A stretch of DNA of 64,000 bases from Romanomermis culicivorax (Eukaryota; Nematoda; Enoplea; Mermithida; Mermithidae). A model generated the notes under the pieces. It was not told where the DNA came from, made no database searches, and was given only the letters and a program-made list of their open reading frames with translations. The first letter of the stretch is position 1; each line of letters begins with the position of its first letter. A program made the translations under genes and the position numbers. Of the stretch, positions 27,040-38,091 are shown one piece after another. The stretch covers positions 682,001 through 746,000 of the forward strand of contig CAWUHX010000144.1 in assembly GCA_963922205.1 (NCBI GenBank). Reading direction: 5' to 3'.

Positions 27040-27180
27040 GACATTGCTCATATTTTCCCCTGTAGCGCACTTTGTAACATACATCTTTATATACATTATA
27101 GCCATTTGGACATGCTATCGAACAATGCGTATTGTGTTTACACCATTTGCACACCGTACATGTAATGGAGCCCCGAGGTC
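27040..27180 (-). other. Short Cys-rich open frame, possible orphan exon
   Basis: The minus strand reads an uninterrupted Cys-rich segment: CTVCKWC, then HCSIACPNGYNVY, DVCYKV and EQCPAL, followed by a GTCAGG donor-like sequence after CATCAAAAG. The spacing of about seven cysteines and the aromatic residues look like a small extracellular or zinc-binding module, but I do not recognise the family. It lies inside transposon D and has no flanking exons, so it may be captured host sequence or chance. Confidence 0.25.
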
Positions 27181-28689
27181 TGGGGGGGGTCAGGCGATTT
27201 TTTTGGGTCGGGGTCATTGATTACCCACAATTTTAGGGGAGGAGTCCTTGAAGATAAAAAAATTCGATTTTTTGACCAAAAAAGTCAAAAAACGGTTTTA
27301 AAAACGGTAAAAAATATATTTATGGCGCGAAGCACCGAGAAAATTGACGTTTTTGACCATTTTTTGCTCAAAAATTGGCATTTTTCATCGAAAAATCGAC
27401 GTTATTCACGATTTTTCCGACCGAAAATTTTTGGGGTCCCAATGACTACCATATGGCTATATGAATTGGAAAATCCTGAGGGGATCGCACACTGGCTAGC
27501 CATATGGCCGACGATTTCTGAGGGAGTTCCAATAGCACTTCCATCCAATTACATCTAATGTTGCACACTATATTTGCATCACGGTGTAACCTCAAAGAAT
27601 CATTTTTTGAGTATGGTTCAGAATATTGTCATAATCTTTTGAACCGCTTGCAGTTTAGTGCAAAGCAAAGAGACGTGGATGGACTATAAGGTGGTGCGTA
27701 AAAGTTAGTGGGAAACCAAGGGATGCAACAGTGCTGGAAGTTTTGTGCAATAAAAACTTTCACAAAACTACTTTAAAAAGTCAAATCATCTGCATTTTGT
27801 CACAATTTTGTAATAAATTTTTAATTGTCAAAAAATTATTTTTAAAATTAGCTATAGGTCTAATGAGAATAATTATACATATAGTTACCGTGTAATGTTC
27901 ATTACAGATCATTTAAATTACAAAATAATAACTTCAACTATGAGTTGAAAAATTTTCATCATTTTATAAAAGAAAATTTTCGGTAAAAAACTGCAACAAC
28001 TTTTGAACACCTGCTTTCACTCTGTTGTCTGAATAAAAGTGCCAATCAGAGAGAGTTTTAGAATGGCAAAAATCATTTAGGCGAGCTATTGTATCATAGA
28101 CTTGAATCTGCATATTGAAATACTTTTAAATGATTACCTGCAAAATGATCATTTCAATCCTATTGCAATTTTAAAAATTTACAGCATTCTTGGAGTAACT
28201 GGGCACTTAGTGTAACGAGACTCTCGGAGTAAAGGGACACATGTCTATTAAAATCACAGAAATTTAATTTTTGAAGCACCCTGGAGTTTTTAACTTTGAT
28301 TGTTAGACAGAATGAATATCGCCACGAATCTTAGCACCCAAAACTACAGAATATCAAATTTTCAAAAGCATTTTTTAAATGACCTACTAAGGAAGGTCGA
28401 TCTTTTTAGAGACTGTCTTATGATTTGTGGAGTATAATCAGAAAATAACAATTCGAAATTTCAAGAATTTGAATTTGTTTGTCAAGAATGCAAAATCTCA
28501 AATTTACTACTGAAGCTTCTGTTATTGAAATTGATTCGGAGCTATATTAATTTCTACCAGATTGAAGTTTTTACTCACTCATGTAAAACGTCCGCAACAG
28601 ATTTTGAACTGAATAAAAACTAGTGTTAAAAATACTACAGTATTTGTATAGATAATTCAGCATGCTTTATACCGCGATATTACCAGTGT

Positions 28690-29822
28690 AGTTCCACCCT
28701 TTTTAGCGAAACACACAACAGCGAAACACAAAATAGCGGAAATCAATACAGCGATTCTCAAAACAGTGAAGTTTCAAAACAGCGATTCTCATTGCAGCGA
28801 AGTCTCAATGCAGCGATTCTCACAACAGCGGAGTCTCAGAACAGCGATTCTCAATACAACGAAGTCTCAATACAGCGATTCTCAAAAAAGCGAAGTCTTA
28901 GAACAGATTCTCAAAATGGCGAATTTTCAAAAATGTTATTTTTAGAATGGAAGAATGGAGATTGGACGGGTAGACGTTTTGGTGCATGTTTGGTCCTCGA
29001 TTTCGGTTCGGTGGATGCTGGCTGTCAGACATTTTGGCACGAATCGCCATATTTCTGACATTATAGCTCTATAGCATGTGTTTTCACGACACTACAGCTT
29101 TGTATTTTGGTTTGTTTATTATTAACTTATCTACACGCATGCTTTTTCTTTTTTCTTTTATTGACTTATTACCTTTTATATTCTTATTTTGAGCAACTTT
29201 TTGTTCTTTTTGTTTAATTTTTTCAGTTTGTGTACTTTGTTGTATTTTTTACCTAATTTTTATTACATTATTTTACTTTTCGTTTCTTTATTATTTGTTT
29301 TTTGTTCTGTCTTTGCAGCTTAACTATTTTATTCATTTCATCTTATTTGCTTATTTCATTTTGTTTTATTTATTTCATTAATTTAATTTTTTGCAATTAA
29401 GCTCCATACAAAACAGTTTTAATGGGGAATCCTATAATAACTTTTTGCTTTTGTTTTTTACAAGCGTTTCGCAAAAATGTTTTTCTGACAGATATTTTTT
29501 TGTGATTTTGGAACGGTCCGTTCGTGCATACCTACCGCAACTGCAGCACAAAACTACAAAAACTACTAACAAAAACGATTTTATATGCCTAATTAGCATA
29601 TTTATAATGAAAATGATATGTGCACCTACTCTAATGCATAGAACTTTTCCGCTGTATTGAGATTCGCTCGTTTTAGAATCGCTGTTTTGAGACCTCGCTG
29701 TTTTGAGAATCGCTGTATTGAGATTTCCCTGTAATACGAATCGCTATATGGAGACTTCGCTGTAATGAGAAATGCTGTTTCGGGTATCGCTATTATGAGT
29801 TTCGCTATATTGGGGACACGCC
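28690..29822. mobile_element. Foldback element G (CAGCGATTCTCAAAA iterons)
   Basis: The left arm (28700-28915) is an array of ~15-bp units alternating CAGCGATTCTCAAAA and CAGCGAAGTCTCAAA. The right arm (29655-29815) is the inverse. The interior 28915-29130 is homologous to 50850-51060 in reverse orientation, so this and 50240-51168 are one family. A T-rich tract follows (29110-29400). The right terminus GGGGACACGCC matches the family end. The left terminus is diverged and no clear target duplication was found. Confidence 0.75.
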
Positions 29823-31427
29823 CTCAATATACTCAACACAATTATACCAAATTTTATTTCCTATCAAATCAATCTTCGTGTGTAAAGACTATGGGATGTT
29901 TCCTTGGAGTTTTTGGAAATGAAAGCAGTGGAAGGCAAGCATTATTTCAAATCTCCATGATTTTCACAATATTCCACATAATACTGAAAGTTTGTGAGCA
30001 TAGTCAGCTTATTTTTAATAACTTTTTGAGTGAAAAATTCTCCAATAAAAAGTTAGAGTGAACAATTTTGACTGTTTTCATTTTTAGAGATTTTATAAAA
30101 TACATAATATTACATACTAAACAATAGAATAGGTCCGAAAATATTATTCACAGTTTGGGTAAGGTCAGTCATAGGTCAGTAGCATTGATAAATGGCATTA
30201 GACAATGCCAAAAATCTATTCTTCCACCCAGATACATGACTTCAGCAAGAAAAATATATGGAAAAAGAACGCCTTTGGTGAATATGCCAGATGTTTTCGC
30301 CAAACTAACGGCATTATTATCAATTCTGTGGGCCTTCAGCTTGCTCCATCTGTACTTTTTTATTTCTACTTTGATTTCAGCACAGACATGTTTACAGGGT
30401 GCTTGATTCGTGATATGATCAAAAGAGAATCATTATAGTAGGTTCGTTGACTCAAGGTCAAAGGTTCGAAACTCTAGAGTCAATAGTTTTATTCCATGAG
30501 AAGTCTGAAAAGATGACACAGGGTGTGTGGTTAACGCAAGATAATTTATGATAATTTCATCAATATTGGCTCAACCTCTTTTCTGTCATTTAATAATTTC
30601 AAACTTTCTGTCTGAAAATGTCAACCATTACGTAAATCCAGGGTATATAAATGTTTAATATGGTATAAGGATTTGTTATCTTTTTTTTATGGTACGGGGA
30701 ATTGTGGAAGGGTCAGAATATATTGACGAGTGAAAGTAATTTTAAAACAGTAACAGCTATATACTCAAGGCAATCAATTCATTCCGTGTTTCTCTGTCTA
30801 TCAGACAGATGATCAAAGTCACTCAAAAACGTGCACAATCGTGCTTTAGTGAGATCCAGAATACAGATTTACGGGTCAAGTTACGTACTTAATGATAGGA
30901 GTCAGCATGAGCAGAATTTGATTCATCCGGAAAATGAAATGTTGAGAACTTAATCAAATGTTCAGGATCTTTTATCGAACGTTTGAGAGAGTAGAACTGT
31001 CAGTGATTACAGTTGTTGAAACAGTCTCCCCAATAGCAGTTAAAGAACGAGTCCCAAATTTGTCACGAATACATAGTTCTTAGACAAAATATCCTTCCAC
31101 CAATAACATTGAAGCGGAATTAAAATCTTCCGGATAATCAATATTTTGTAACTGTTGAACCAACACAGAATAATATAGTGGATTCTTTACACAGTATCAA
31201 TCTTCCTAAATTAAGTTACCCACATTCGATAGAGATTCGAAACGTTGGATGGGGTATTGGGATTCATTTGAGTAAGTCATTCATTCACAAAATATTCTAT
31301 CTATCCAGAAATACAATTATCAAATGCATTTGTTCAATGAGTTGAGAAAAATTTGAAGTTCATTCAATCGAACAATTGATTTGAGACATACCTTAAATTC
31401 AGTAGAATGAGTTTGTAGACAGCTTAG
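29823..31427. other. Gene-free AT-rich DNA
   Basis: No coding exon, RNA gene or paired repeat arm could be supported on either strand. Open frames here are short, AT-rich and without domain character. Confidence 0.4.
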
Positions 31428-32106
31428 AGCTTTAGGGGAAGATCTCAATCACCCAACCTTTACAATGATTATCATGGAAAAATTTCTCAGTTCACTTCTG
31501 ACGGAGCTTGTTGCAGCTTAAGCTGTAGCTTAACTTTGTATCTTATACCATTATCGTTAAGGTGCAGCTCCGCTGCAGCTCAAATCATACACACAAAACA
31601 TATCGACAAAGTTAAGCTGTTGCTGAGCTGCAGCTTAACCTTGTATGTAATAAAATTGCCGTTAAGGTGCAGCTCAGCTGCATACAGCTTAACTTTCTTG
31701 ATATGTTTTGTGTGTATGAGTTAAGCTGCAGTTGAGCTGCATCAACAGCAATATTATAACATACAGAGTTAAGCTACAGCTTAAGCTGCAGCTCAGCTGG
31801 AGCCTAATTCTCTTTGATGTCTTTGATGAAACCGACCCCAGAGTTTTAGGGGAAAATCTCAATCACTCAACTTTTACAATGCGTGTCATGGAAAAATTGT
31901 CCAGTTTACTTTTAATCGAGCTTGGTAGGAAGAAATTACCCAGTGATGCTTGGGACACGAAACATCTTTTGAGTACCATGAGTAGTGTGATATCGCTTGG
32001 AGAAGAAACACACCAGATATCTTCTAGATCAAGCTATTCAAGAAATACAGACACACTTGATAGCTTCCAGCTCAAGCATCACTCCAAATTAGAGTATCTC
32101 TCCTAA
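31428..32106 (+). pseudogene. Bel/Pao-like gag fragment, duplicated and interrupted
   Basis: The plus strand at 31828-32106 reads LGENLNHSTFTMRVMEKLSS, then LIELGRKKLP, DAWDTKHLLSTM and a stop at 32104. This resembles the helical gag-like region (DUF1759) of Bel/Pao retroelements. A second partial copy of its first part lies at 31428-31515 (ALGEDLNHPTFTMIIMEKFL). Between the copies is the palindromic AGCTGCAGCTTAA array (31505-31805). No reverse transcriptase or LTR was identified. The family assignment rests on short motifs only. Confidence 0.4.
31505..31805. repeat. Palindromic AGCTGCAGCTTAAC array
   Basis: At least eight imperfect copies of GTTAAGCTGCAGCTCAGCTG in both orientations, together with an inverted pair of CACACAAAACATATC and GATATGTTTTGTGTG. 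The whole segment folds on itself. It sits between two partial copies of the gag-like fragment, so it either inserted with a large target duplication or accompanied a local duplication. Confidence 0.6.
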
Positions 32107-32322
32107 TCATCTGCCGACAAGCTCATCAAAATGGAATAGATCTCATTCACAAAAAACAGAAGATGCAATTTGCAATTTATCTGTTGTTTTTCCATTAAGA
32201 TTACCACTGTGCACATTTTGAGATATTTTCTGTGCCAACATTCTTTTCCACGAAACAAGCTTCATGTCCCCCGAGGTCTGTTGTATGCCCAAATCCACGT
32301 GACTAACGCATCAGAAAAATAG

Positions 32323-32395
32323 CACTCGGTGAGGGGCTCGAACCCTCGACCTTCTGCGTACAAGGCAGACGCGCTACCAACTGTGCTAACCGAGC
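32323..32395 (-). tRNA. tRNA-Thr(TGT)-like gene
   Basis: A 73-nt cloverleaf on the minus strand. The 7-bp acceptor stem is GCTCGGT with ACCGAGT. The D arm runs from TAGCACAGTTGG, which fits box A exactly, and has one A-C mismatch. The anticodon stem is TCTGC/GCAGA with loop CTTGTAC, giving anticodon TGT with U33 and A37. The T arm is GAGGG-TTCGAGC-CCCTC and contains a perfect box B GGTTCGAGCCC. A run of five T follows within six bases of the 3' end, as expected for a Pol III terminator. It is flanked by inverted E-box-like palindromes ATCCACGTG / CACGTGGAT. Because the whole ~195-bp unit is tandemly repeated, it could instead be the head of a tRNA-derived SINE. Confidence 0.65.
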
Positions 32396-32569
32396 CACGT
32401 GGATGGTTCGGAAATTGTGGCTGTACTGGTGGTGAGTGTGGGGCATGCCGCATAATGAATAGCCAGACGCACCACTACAACACCCCTCCCTCCTTTGAGG
32501 AGAAAGGGCCCTGAACGGTTACCAATGTCATATGCCCAAATCCACGTGGCCGGCGCATCAGAAAAATAG

Positions 32570-32634
32570 CGCTCGGTGAGGGGCTCGAACCCTCGACCTT
32601 CTGCATACAAGGCAGATGTGCTACCAAACCGAGC
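32570..32634 (-). pseudogene. Broken tRNA-Thr-like copy
   Basis: A second copy of the tRNA unit about 247 bp away. Acceptor, anticodon (loop CTTGTAT in place of CTTGTAC) and T arms are kept. An internal deletion of about 10 bases removes one side of the D arm and part of box A, so it should not fold into a tRNA. The same E-box palindromes flank it (32540-32548 and 32635-32643). Confidence 0.65.
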
Positions 32635-32764
32635 CACGTGGATGGTTCAGAAATTGTGGTTGTAGTGGAGGTGAGTGCGGGGCATGCCGCGTAATGAATA
32701 GCCAGACGCACCACTGCAACAGGTCGGGCAAGAATGTAATCATGGGTATCAGTAATCGGCAGAA

Positions 32765-33060
32765 TCCCCATGCGGATGCAGATTGCGGATATGGTCTAAT
32801 CGGCGGATGCGGATATTGTTGGTGGATATATATCCACATATCTGCTGTCTAATCGGTGGATGAAAAAGGTGGATTCTGCATTTTTTGAGTAGATATTGAT
32901 GTCTAATCAGCGGATGTGGAAAATGCGGAGATCGGCAGGTCTTAAAGGCGGGCAGATTTTGGAGAAGAGGGTTGGAGAAGAGGGCGGATACATATCCGGC
33001 ATCCGTACAATGTCTAATCGGTGGATATGTAATGTAAAGCGGATATGCAGATATAATATG
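32765..33060. repeat. Irregular TCTAATCGGCGGAT array
   Basis: Four copies of GTCTAATCGG(C/T)GGAT or near variants, interspersed with GCGGATATG words. This is another iterated stretch like the foldback arms. No matching inverse arm was found. Confidence 0.5.
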
Positions 33061-33299
33061 TTTTCATTGGAAATGATGAAATTTTTTGGCTTTTCATGTA
33101 TGGTGGTCAGGCATGCAGGGAGGTGGGTTGGGGAATGGTGGTCCTCCAAATTTTCAAGTGTCAAAAAAAGCAAAGGTTTCTTTCTTTCTTTATCCTCAAG
33201 AGAAAGTCCAGCAGAAATGCCAATTTTAAGGTAAATGTTTTATAATACTTACGCTTTCAAAAAAATAATTTTTTGCAACATAATGCACTACGGTGTCAG

Positions 33300-33880
33300 A
33301 ATTTTTTGCAGTTTCAATTGAACCTTTAGCTTCATCAGGACTTTTGGGGTGTAGAAGTTTTCGAATGATGGGGATTCAATGGACGCGGTCACTTTACACA
33401 AAAAATTATCTCGGGTGTGAACAAGCGTATTTTTCTGATTATTTGGGGCAAGGGGTCTTGGACCACAGCGAATTCAATGAATGCACTCACTTTACACAAA
33501 AAATTATGCTGGGTGTAAACAATCGTTTTTCATGATTGTTTGGTGGAAGGGGTTTTCGACCATGGGGAATTTATTGAATCCGATCACTTTACACAAAAAA
33601 TTATCCGAAATGTAAACTATTTTGGTGGAAGGTGTTTTCGACCACAGAGAATTCAATGGATGCGATCACTTTACACACAAAATTACTCTAAGCGTGAAAA
33701 ATGTATTTCTGCGATTTTTGGAGATGAGCTTTCTGGCCATGGGGAATTTAATGGACACAGTCACTTCACACAAAAAAATTGTTCAATGTGCAAACAAATG
33801 TTTTTCTGCGTTTTTTTGGGTTGAGGGGTTCTTGATCATGGGGAATTCAATGGAAATGGTCACTTTAAACACTTTTACCG
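33300..33880. repeat. Satellite of ~95-bp units, about six copies
   Basis: Diverged tandem units, each with the phrase CACTTTACACAAAAAATTA (around 33389, 33489, 33584, 33667, 33764 and 33859) preceded by a GGGGAATTCAATGGA-like phrase. Spacing varies from 83 to 100 bp. Short open frames across it are a by-product of the periodicity. Confidence 0.8.
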
Positions 33881-35389
33881 AAAGTGAGAATTCGTAGCTT
33901 TAAGATTTTTTTACTATTTCTTTGATGTGAACATGACCAAATTTAAAAGTTCAATGTGCTTCTATGAAGGTTTTAATGAATGGTAATGGGAATGCCGGAA
34001 AATCAAAATAAAACAAGAATAAATCAAAATAGCTAAGCAAAAGCTTGATGAAATGAAAGAGGGAAAAGAAAGGAAAACAAAAGTCGTATATCAAAATGTT
34101 CTGAGGTTTCTGCATTAAATCATAGGCAGCAAATAGGAAAGAAACTTGAGGAGAGAATATTTTGGCATACGATGCAGATTTATCATCTATTCGCGGATTT
34201 CTCCGAATTATTTTACGGCTCATTTGAAAATAAATGGACTATAAGTTCCCAAAATAAAAGTTTATCAATGGGGATAAATCGCTGATGTTGTAGCTCCAAG
34301 AGGGGTAACTCTGGGACGCCAAGTAAAGCAGATTATATTTTAAGAAGAGTAACAATAAGCAAAATCTATGATGGCTGAAACACATGGGACCAAGTTAAAC
34401 TTATCGAAAAATCATAAAAATAGAGAGTTGATGGTTTTCCGAGGGTCAGATACGACCATCTTAAATCCCTCCACATCGGCAAAACACTGTTGGCGAAGTA
34501 CAACGGCAAGATCGGTTCGATTCCCAATTTCGAAATTTCTTCCAGTGACTGCGGGATTTTGTTTGGACCATTGTAAGTGATGGTACGCTTTCATCTACTC
34601 AAAAAAATGCAAAATGAAATAAATTTCTTCAGCATCAGCACCTGTTCCTGTTTGATCTGCAGCTTGATGCATCATTGAATGTACTGATATTGTAAATTTT
34701 TGCGAGTCACAATTTTATGATAATAAAAGCGTAAGCATATTACTTTCCTTCCTCTTGAAATATCCAAATTTAAATTGAAATTATTTAGGAATTTTGGCAA
34801 ACTAGTAAGTTTTACAGCAGGCGTATGGGCTCCATTTCTTGGAACGTCTGATCCGGGGACTTTTTTGTTGGATGAAAAGATGATGAACATAGTGGCCATG
34901 GAGCATCCCATTAGTTGGAAATAACTGTCAATGCCATTCTTGAGCTAAAATTATAAATTTTTCTTTATTTTTGTTCATTTTCCACGATTTTCAGTCGTTT
35001 GGTCAGACCCCTCACATAAAAAGGATTTTCCTTCCTCCCCCCGGAAAATTCTTACAAGACATAATGTGTGTATGATTATTATAAGCGTTTTCTCTCAGGA
35101 ACACAACATAAACTACAACAACGCTTTCTCTCCACGTGAAATACTGCCTTCACAGAGAAAAATAACCTTCTTGAGATGAAAAGGATAATTATTAATTAAT
35201 GAGTGTCGCTTCCTGTCTTTTAATTAAGTCCTCCCAAAAATTCTCAGGTCAAACTTCCGAAGCACGTAGAGTATTCAGGTGGTCATTTGCGTCAATTTTA
35301 TAAACAAGCAAAAATACATGTATGCAAAAAATGAAGGCATCATCACAGAAGACATGATCTGGTAATTTTTCATTATCGCATGCAAGTTT
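33881..35389. other. Intergenic DNA, 3' of the NeuroD-like gene
   Basis: No exon could be supported. The stretch 34110-34235 is an inverted homologue of 38340-38450 (shared GAGAAATCCGCG and AGATGATAAATCTGCAT-like phrases), so it is a dispersed repeat. The rest is unremarkable AT-rich sequence. Confidence 0.4.
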
Positions 35390-38091
35390 TCACATGGTCA
35401 CATTGAATGGATCGCTTTGATAGCCGCTTTCGTTGTTGGAATGAGTGGCGTCCATCATCATGGAAGTATTATTGCCCAAAATCGAACAATCTTGCCGTAT
35501 AGACGACGTGGAAATCGGAGTTGAAAAATTTGAATAAAAACCGTTTTGCTGGTAAATTTCGGGGCAAGATGAATATTCCAAAGCCGAATTTATTTGCTCG
35601 TGATGGTGGCTTGTATTAACCAAAATTTGCTGATTTATCGGAGCCGATTCGTGATAGGAAGGAGATTTTTTCGACGTAGTCGAAAAGATTTGCGGATAGA
35701 TCGCCGCTGATTGATCGGACGTCGAACCGTTGATGGTCGGGAAGACGAGATTGTTATTCGGAAAATTACAATAATTGGCCAAATTACTGTAGCCGCTGGG
35801 ATCGATGAACGATTTCAGACTGTTCAAATATTGTTCGTATTCTGGTCTGAGCACTCTAAAAAAGCTGACAATTAGTTCGAAGGATTTGTACTTCATACAT
35901 GAGTTACATGAGAACCTGACGAATCAGAATGCATTTAATAGAAACAGTTTTGGAAAGAGATTTCCAACTATGCATGTAACTGAAATTGATGGGCTGCAAT
36001 ATAGGTGCAGCGAAAAAAGTTGCCGGACACCTCCTAGAACGAACAAACGAAGAAAACTAACTAAACCAACAAAGCTCACATGAACAAATGAAACAATATC
36101 TATTGTTGCTAAATGAAAATGACTGAATCCAAAAACGCCGAAAAATCGAAATTTTCAATGCAGAACACTGATCATGTATTTAGCAGCAAAAGGGTCGCCA
36201 AACCTGAGATTTTAGTTTTTCATTCTTTCACAATGTCCGAAAACATTGATTACAGCAGTGCATTCGATATCTCACAGCAAGATGGATTTTCTCATACCAC
36301 AAACCAATTTCACCCAAAAGTATTTTCTGCACTGAAATTAGCATATGGTGCTCAACAACAGAAAGTTCCATAGACCTTAAGAAAATATTGCAGCACCCAC
36401 GTTTTTCAAAAAAGTTGGTGCCAATCTGATCTTTACCATTTTTTCTGAGTAACCCAATAGAGTTTTTATGAATATTATTCTGACAACGTTCCTTCGATAG
36501 TATGTTTTGGTACGTCACATACTCTTTTGATTTCTGACGCAAGATATGATAAACATTTAACATTTATGCAAATTTTTGTGTAAAGAAGGGCCACGAGTGG
36601 GAGTATTCCGTTTAACGTTGCCCGTCTTGCTTGTGACCATCTAAAACACCAACTATGCGTTATATTGACTATTTCAGAATTTAAACTTCCCTTTCTATTC
36701 ACATATTTTAGATTTTTCTTTTATTTGGATGTGTAAATTGCTTATCCTCACCTCGGGTGAACTTTCAAACTGTTGGCTATCAAATTTGTAGTCGTTTGGG
36801 ACATGCCGTCGGTCAGAACGCGAGCGTATTCCAACGACGAAGGCGTTTTACCGTTTTGTAGAATGTCGGTTAAGGCGGTTATATAATTTCGTGCCAAACG
36901 TAATGTTTCGATTTTGGACAATTTTTGATGCTGAGACGTCAGCGGCACACGGGAACGAAGGGCGTCCAGAGCCTCGTTCAACCCATGCATGCGGTTGCGC
37001 TCTCGGGCGTTGGCTTTCACACGGCGCAAACGGGACTTGGGAAACTTGGTTCTAGACAGAAAAGAAGAAGGAAATATAACGATATATGAAAAGAAAAGAA
37101 AAGAAAAGAAAAGAAAAGAAAAGAAAAGAAAAGAAAAGAAAAGAAAAGAAAAGAAAAGAAAAGAAAAGAAAAGAAAAGAAAAGAAAAGAAAAGAAAAGAA
37201 AAGAAAAGAAAAGAAAAGAAAAGAAAAGAAAAGAAAAGAAAAGAAAAGAAAAGAAAAGAAAAGAAAAGAAAAGAAAAGAAAAGAAAAGAAAAGAAAAGAA
37301 AAGAAAAGAAAAGAAAAGAAAAGAAAAGAAAAGAAAAGAAAAGAAAAGAAAAGAAAAGAAAAGAAAAGAAAAGAAAAGAAAAGAAAAGAAAAGAAAAGAA
37401 AAGAAAAGAAAAGAAAAGAAAAGAAAAGAAAAGAAAAGAAAAGAAAAGAAAAGAAAAGAAAAGAAAAGAAAAGAAAAGAAAAGAAAAGAAAAGAAAAGAA
37501 AAGAAAAGAAAAGAAAAGAAAAGAAAAGAAAAGAAAAGAAAAGAAAAGAAAAGAAAAGAAAAGAAAAGAAAAGAAAGAAAAGAAAAGAAAAGAAAAGAAA
37601 AGAAAAGAAAAGAAAAGAAAAGAAAAGAAAAGAAAAGAAAAGAAAAGAAAAGAAAAGAAAAGAAAAGAAAAGAAAAGAAAAGAAAAGAAAAGAAAAGAAA
37701 AGAAAAGAAAAGAAAAGAAAAGAAAAGAAAAGAAAAGAAAAGAAAAGAAAAGAAAAGAAAAGAAAAGAAAAGAAAAGAAAAGAAAAGAAAAGAAAAGAAA
37801 AGAAAAGAAAAGAAAGGAAAGAAAAACTCACTCAGTTTCTTCCATCTTGGGCGTTGAGCAAGTTGACGAAGAATCATCCATTAAATCGTGTTCACAAAAT
37901 ATCAATTTCCTTTGTTTTTTGGTCGGTGGTTGTGAAATTCCTGAATCTTCATGGATTTCCTTGTAGGAACCATTGCTTTTGCCGTTGGGTGTTTCGTCCT
38001 TACTATTGTTTATGGCAAAATATTGCACCTTGGAATTGTTTTGTATCGGCGTAGATGTCACGAACGAAGTGTTGTTGAAAAATTGCGACAT
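35390..38091 (-). CDS. NeuroD: NeuroD-family bHLH transcription factor
   Basis: Three exons in transcript order: 38091-37832, 37051-36752 and 35855-35390 (stop TGA), 1026 nt, 341 residues, with all phases consistent. Exon 2 carries the bHLH: basic region [20 protein letters not shown], then helix 1, a loop, and [18 protein letters not shown] in helix 2. The [13 protein letters not shown] basic region and [15 protein letters not shown] are signatures of the NeuroD group rather than neurogenin or atonal. The C-terminal exon is rich in Ser, Asn, Gln and Tyr, typical of an activation region. Family knowledge: nuclear, binds E-boxes as an E-protein heterodimer, drives neuronal fate; the nematode member is cnd-1. 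I chose the ATG of MSQFF because a TTTCCTCCTCAG acceptor lies just upstream; an in-frame ATG 66 bp further 5' is the alternative. Intron 1 is almost wholly an AAAAG microsatellite. Confidence 0.9.
37086..37826. repeat. (AAAAG)n microsatellite, ~148 units
   Basis: An almost pure pentanucleotide array of about 740 bp. There is a single one-base shortening near 37571-37577 and a GGAAAG variant at the right end. It fills nearly all of NeuroD-like intron 1 (37052-37831). The sense strand of the gene reads CTTTT repeats, a very long polypyrimidine run ending ~30 bp before the acceptor. The long KEKKR and FFSFL open frames over it are artefacts. Confidence 0.98.

Larger units (their letters stand above)
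26436..28241. mobile_element. Foldback element D (TTACTCCAAG iterons)
   Basis: Left end GTATCCCGTTACTCCAAG and right end CTCGGAGTAAAGGGACACA form inverted termini. Units of TTACTCCAAG repeat at 26448-26490 and, inverted, at 28190-28232. Flanking 8-mers TGTCGATT (26428-26435) and TGTCTATT (28242-28249) match at 7 of 8. Inside are a lone GGCGCCGAA-type arm with its purine tract (26560-26900) and a short Cys-rich open frame (27040-27180, minus). Confidence 0.65.
32285..32720. repeat. Tandem pair of ~195-bp tRNA-containing units
   Basis: Units at about 32285-32481 and 32532-32720 each run from a short upstream piece through the tRNA-like sequence to a shared tail that includes AGCCAGACGCACCACT. 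They are ~90% alike by eye and separated by a ~50-bp GC-rich spacer. Confidence 0.75.

Noticed and set aside
28700..28915. Regularly repeated short units resembling a CRISPR array
   Set aside because: Units are contiguous without unique spacers, have an inverted partner arm at 29655-29815, and the genome is animal.
32262..32852. Several overlapping frames of 60-98 codons with HYAACP-like motifs
   Set aside because: They run across the tandem tRNA-like units on both strands; the repeat explains their similarity to each other.
33293..33897. Overlapping plus-strand frames of 80-94 codons with repeated HFTQK
   Set aside because: They follow the ~95-bp satellite period and shift frame between units, so they are not a repeat protein.
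36989..38054. Very long open frames of KEKKR or FFSFL repeats on both strands (up to 325 codons)
   Set aside because: They are translations of the AAAAG microsatellite, which has no stop in several frames. They lie in the intron of the NeuroD-like gene.
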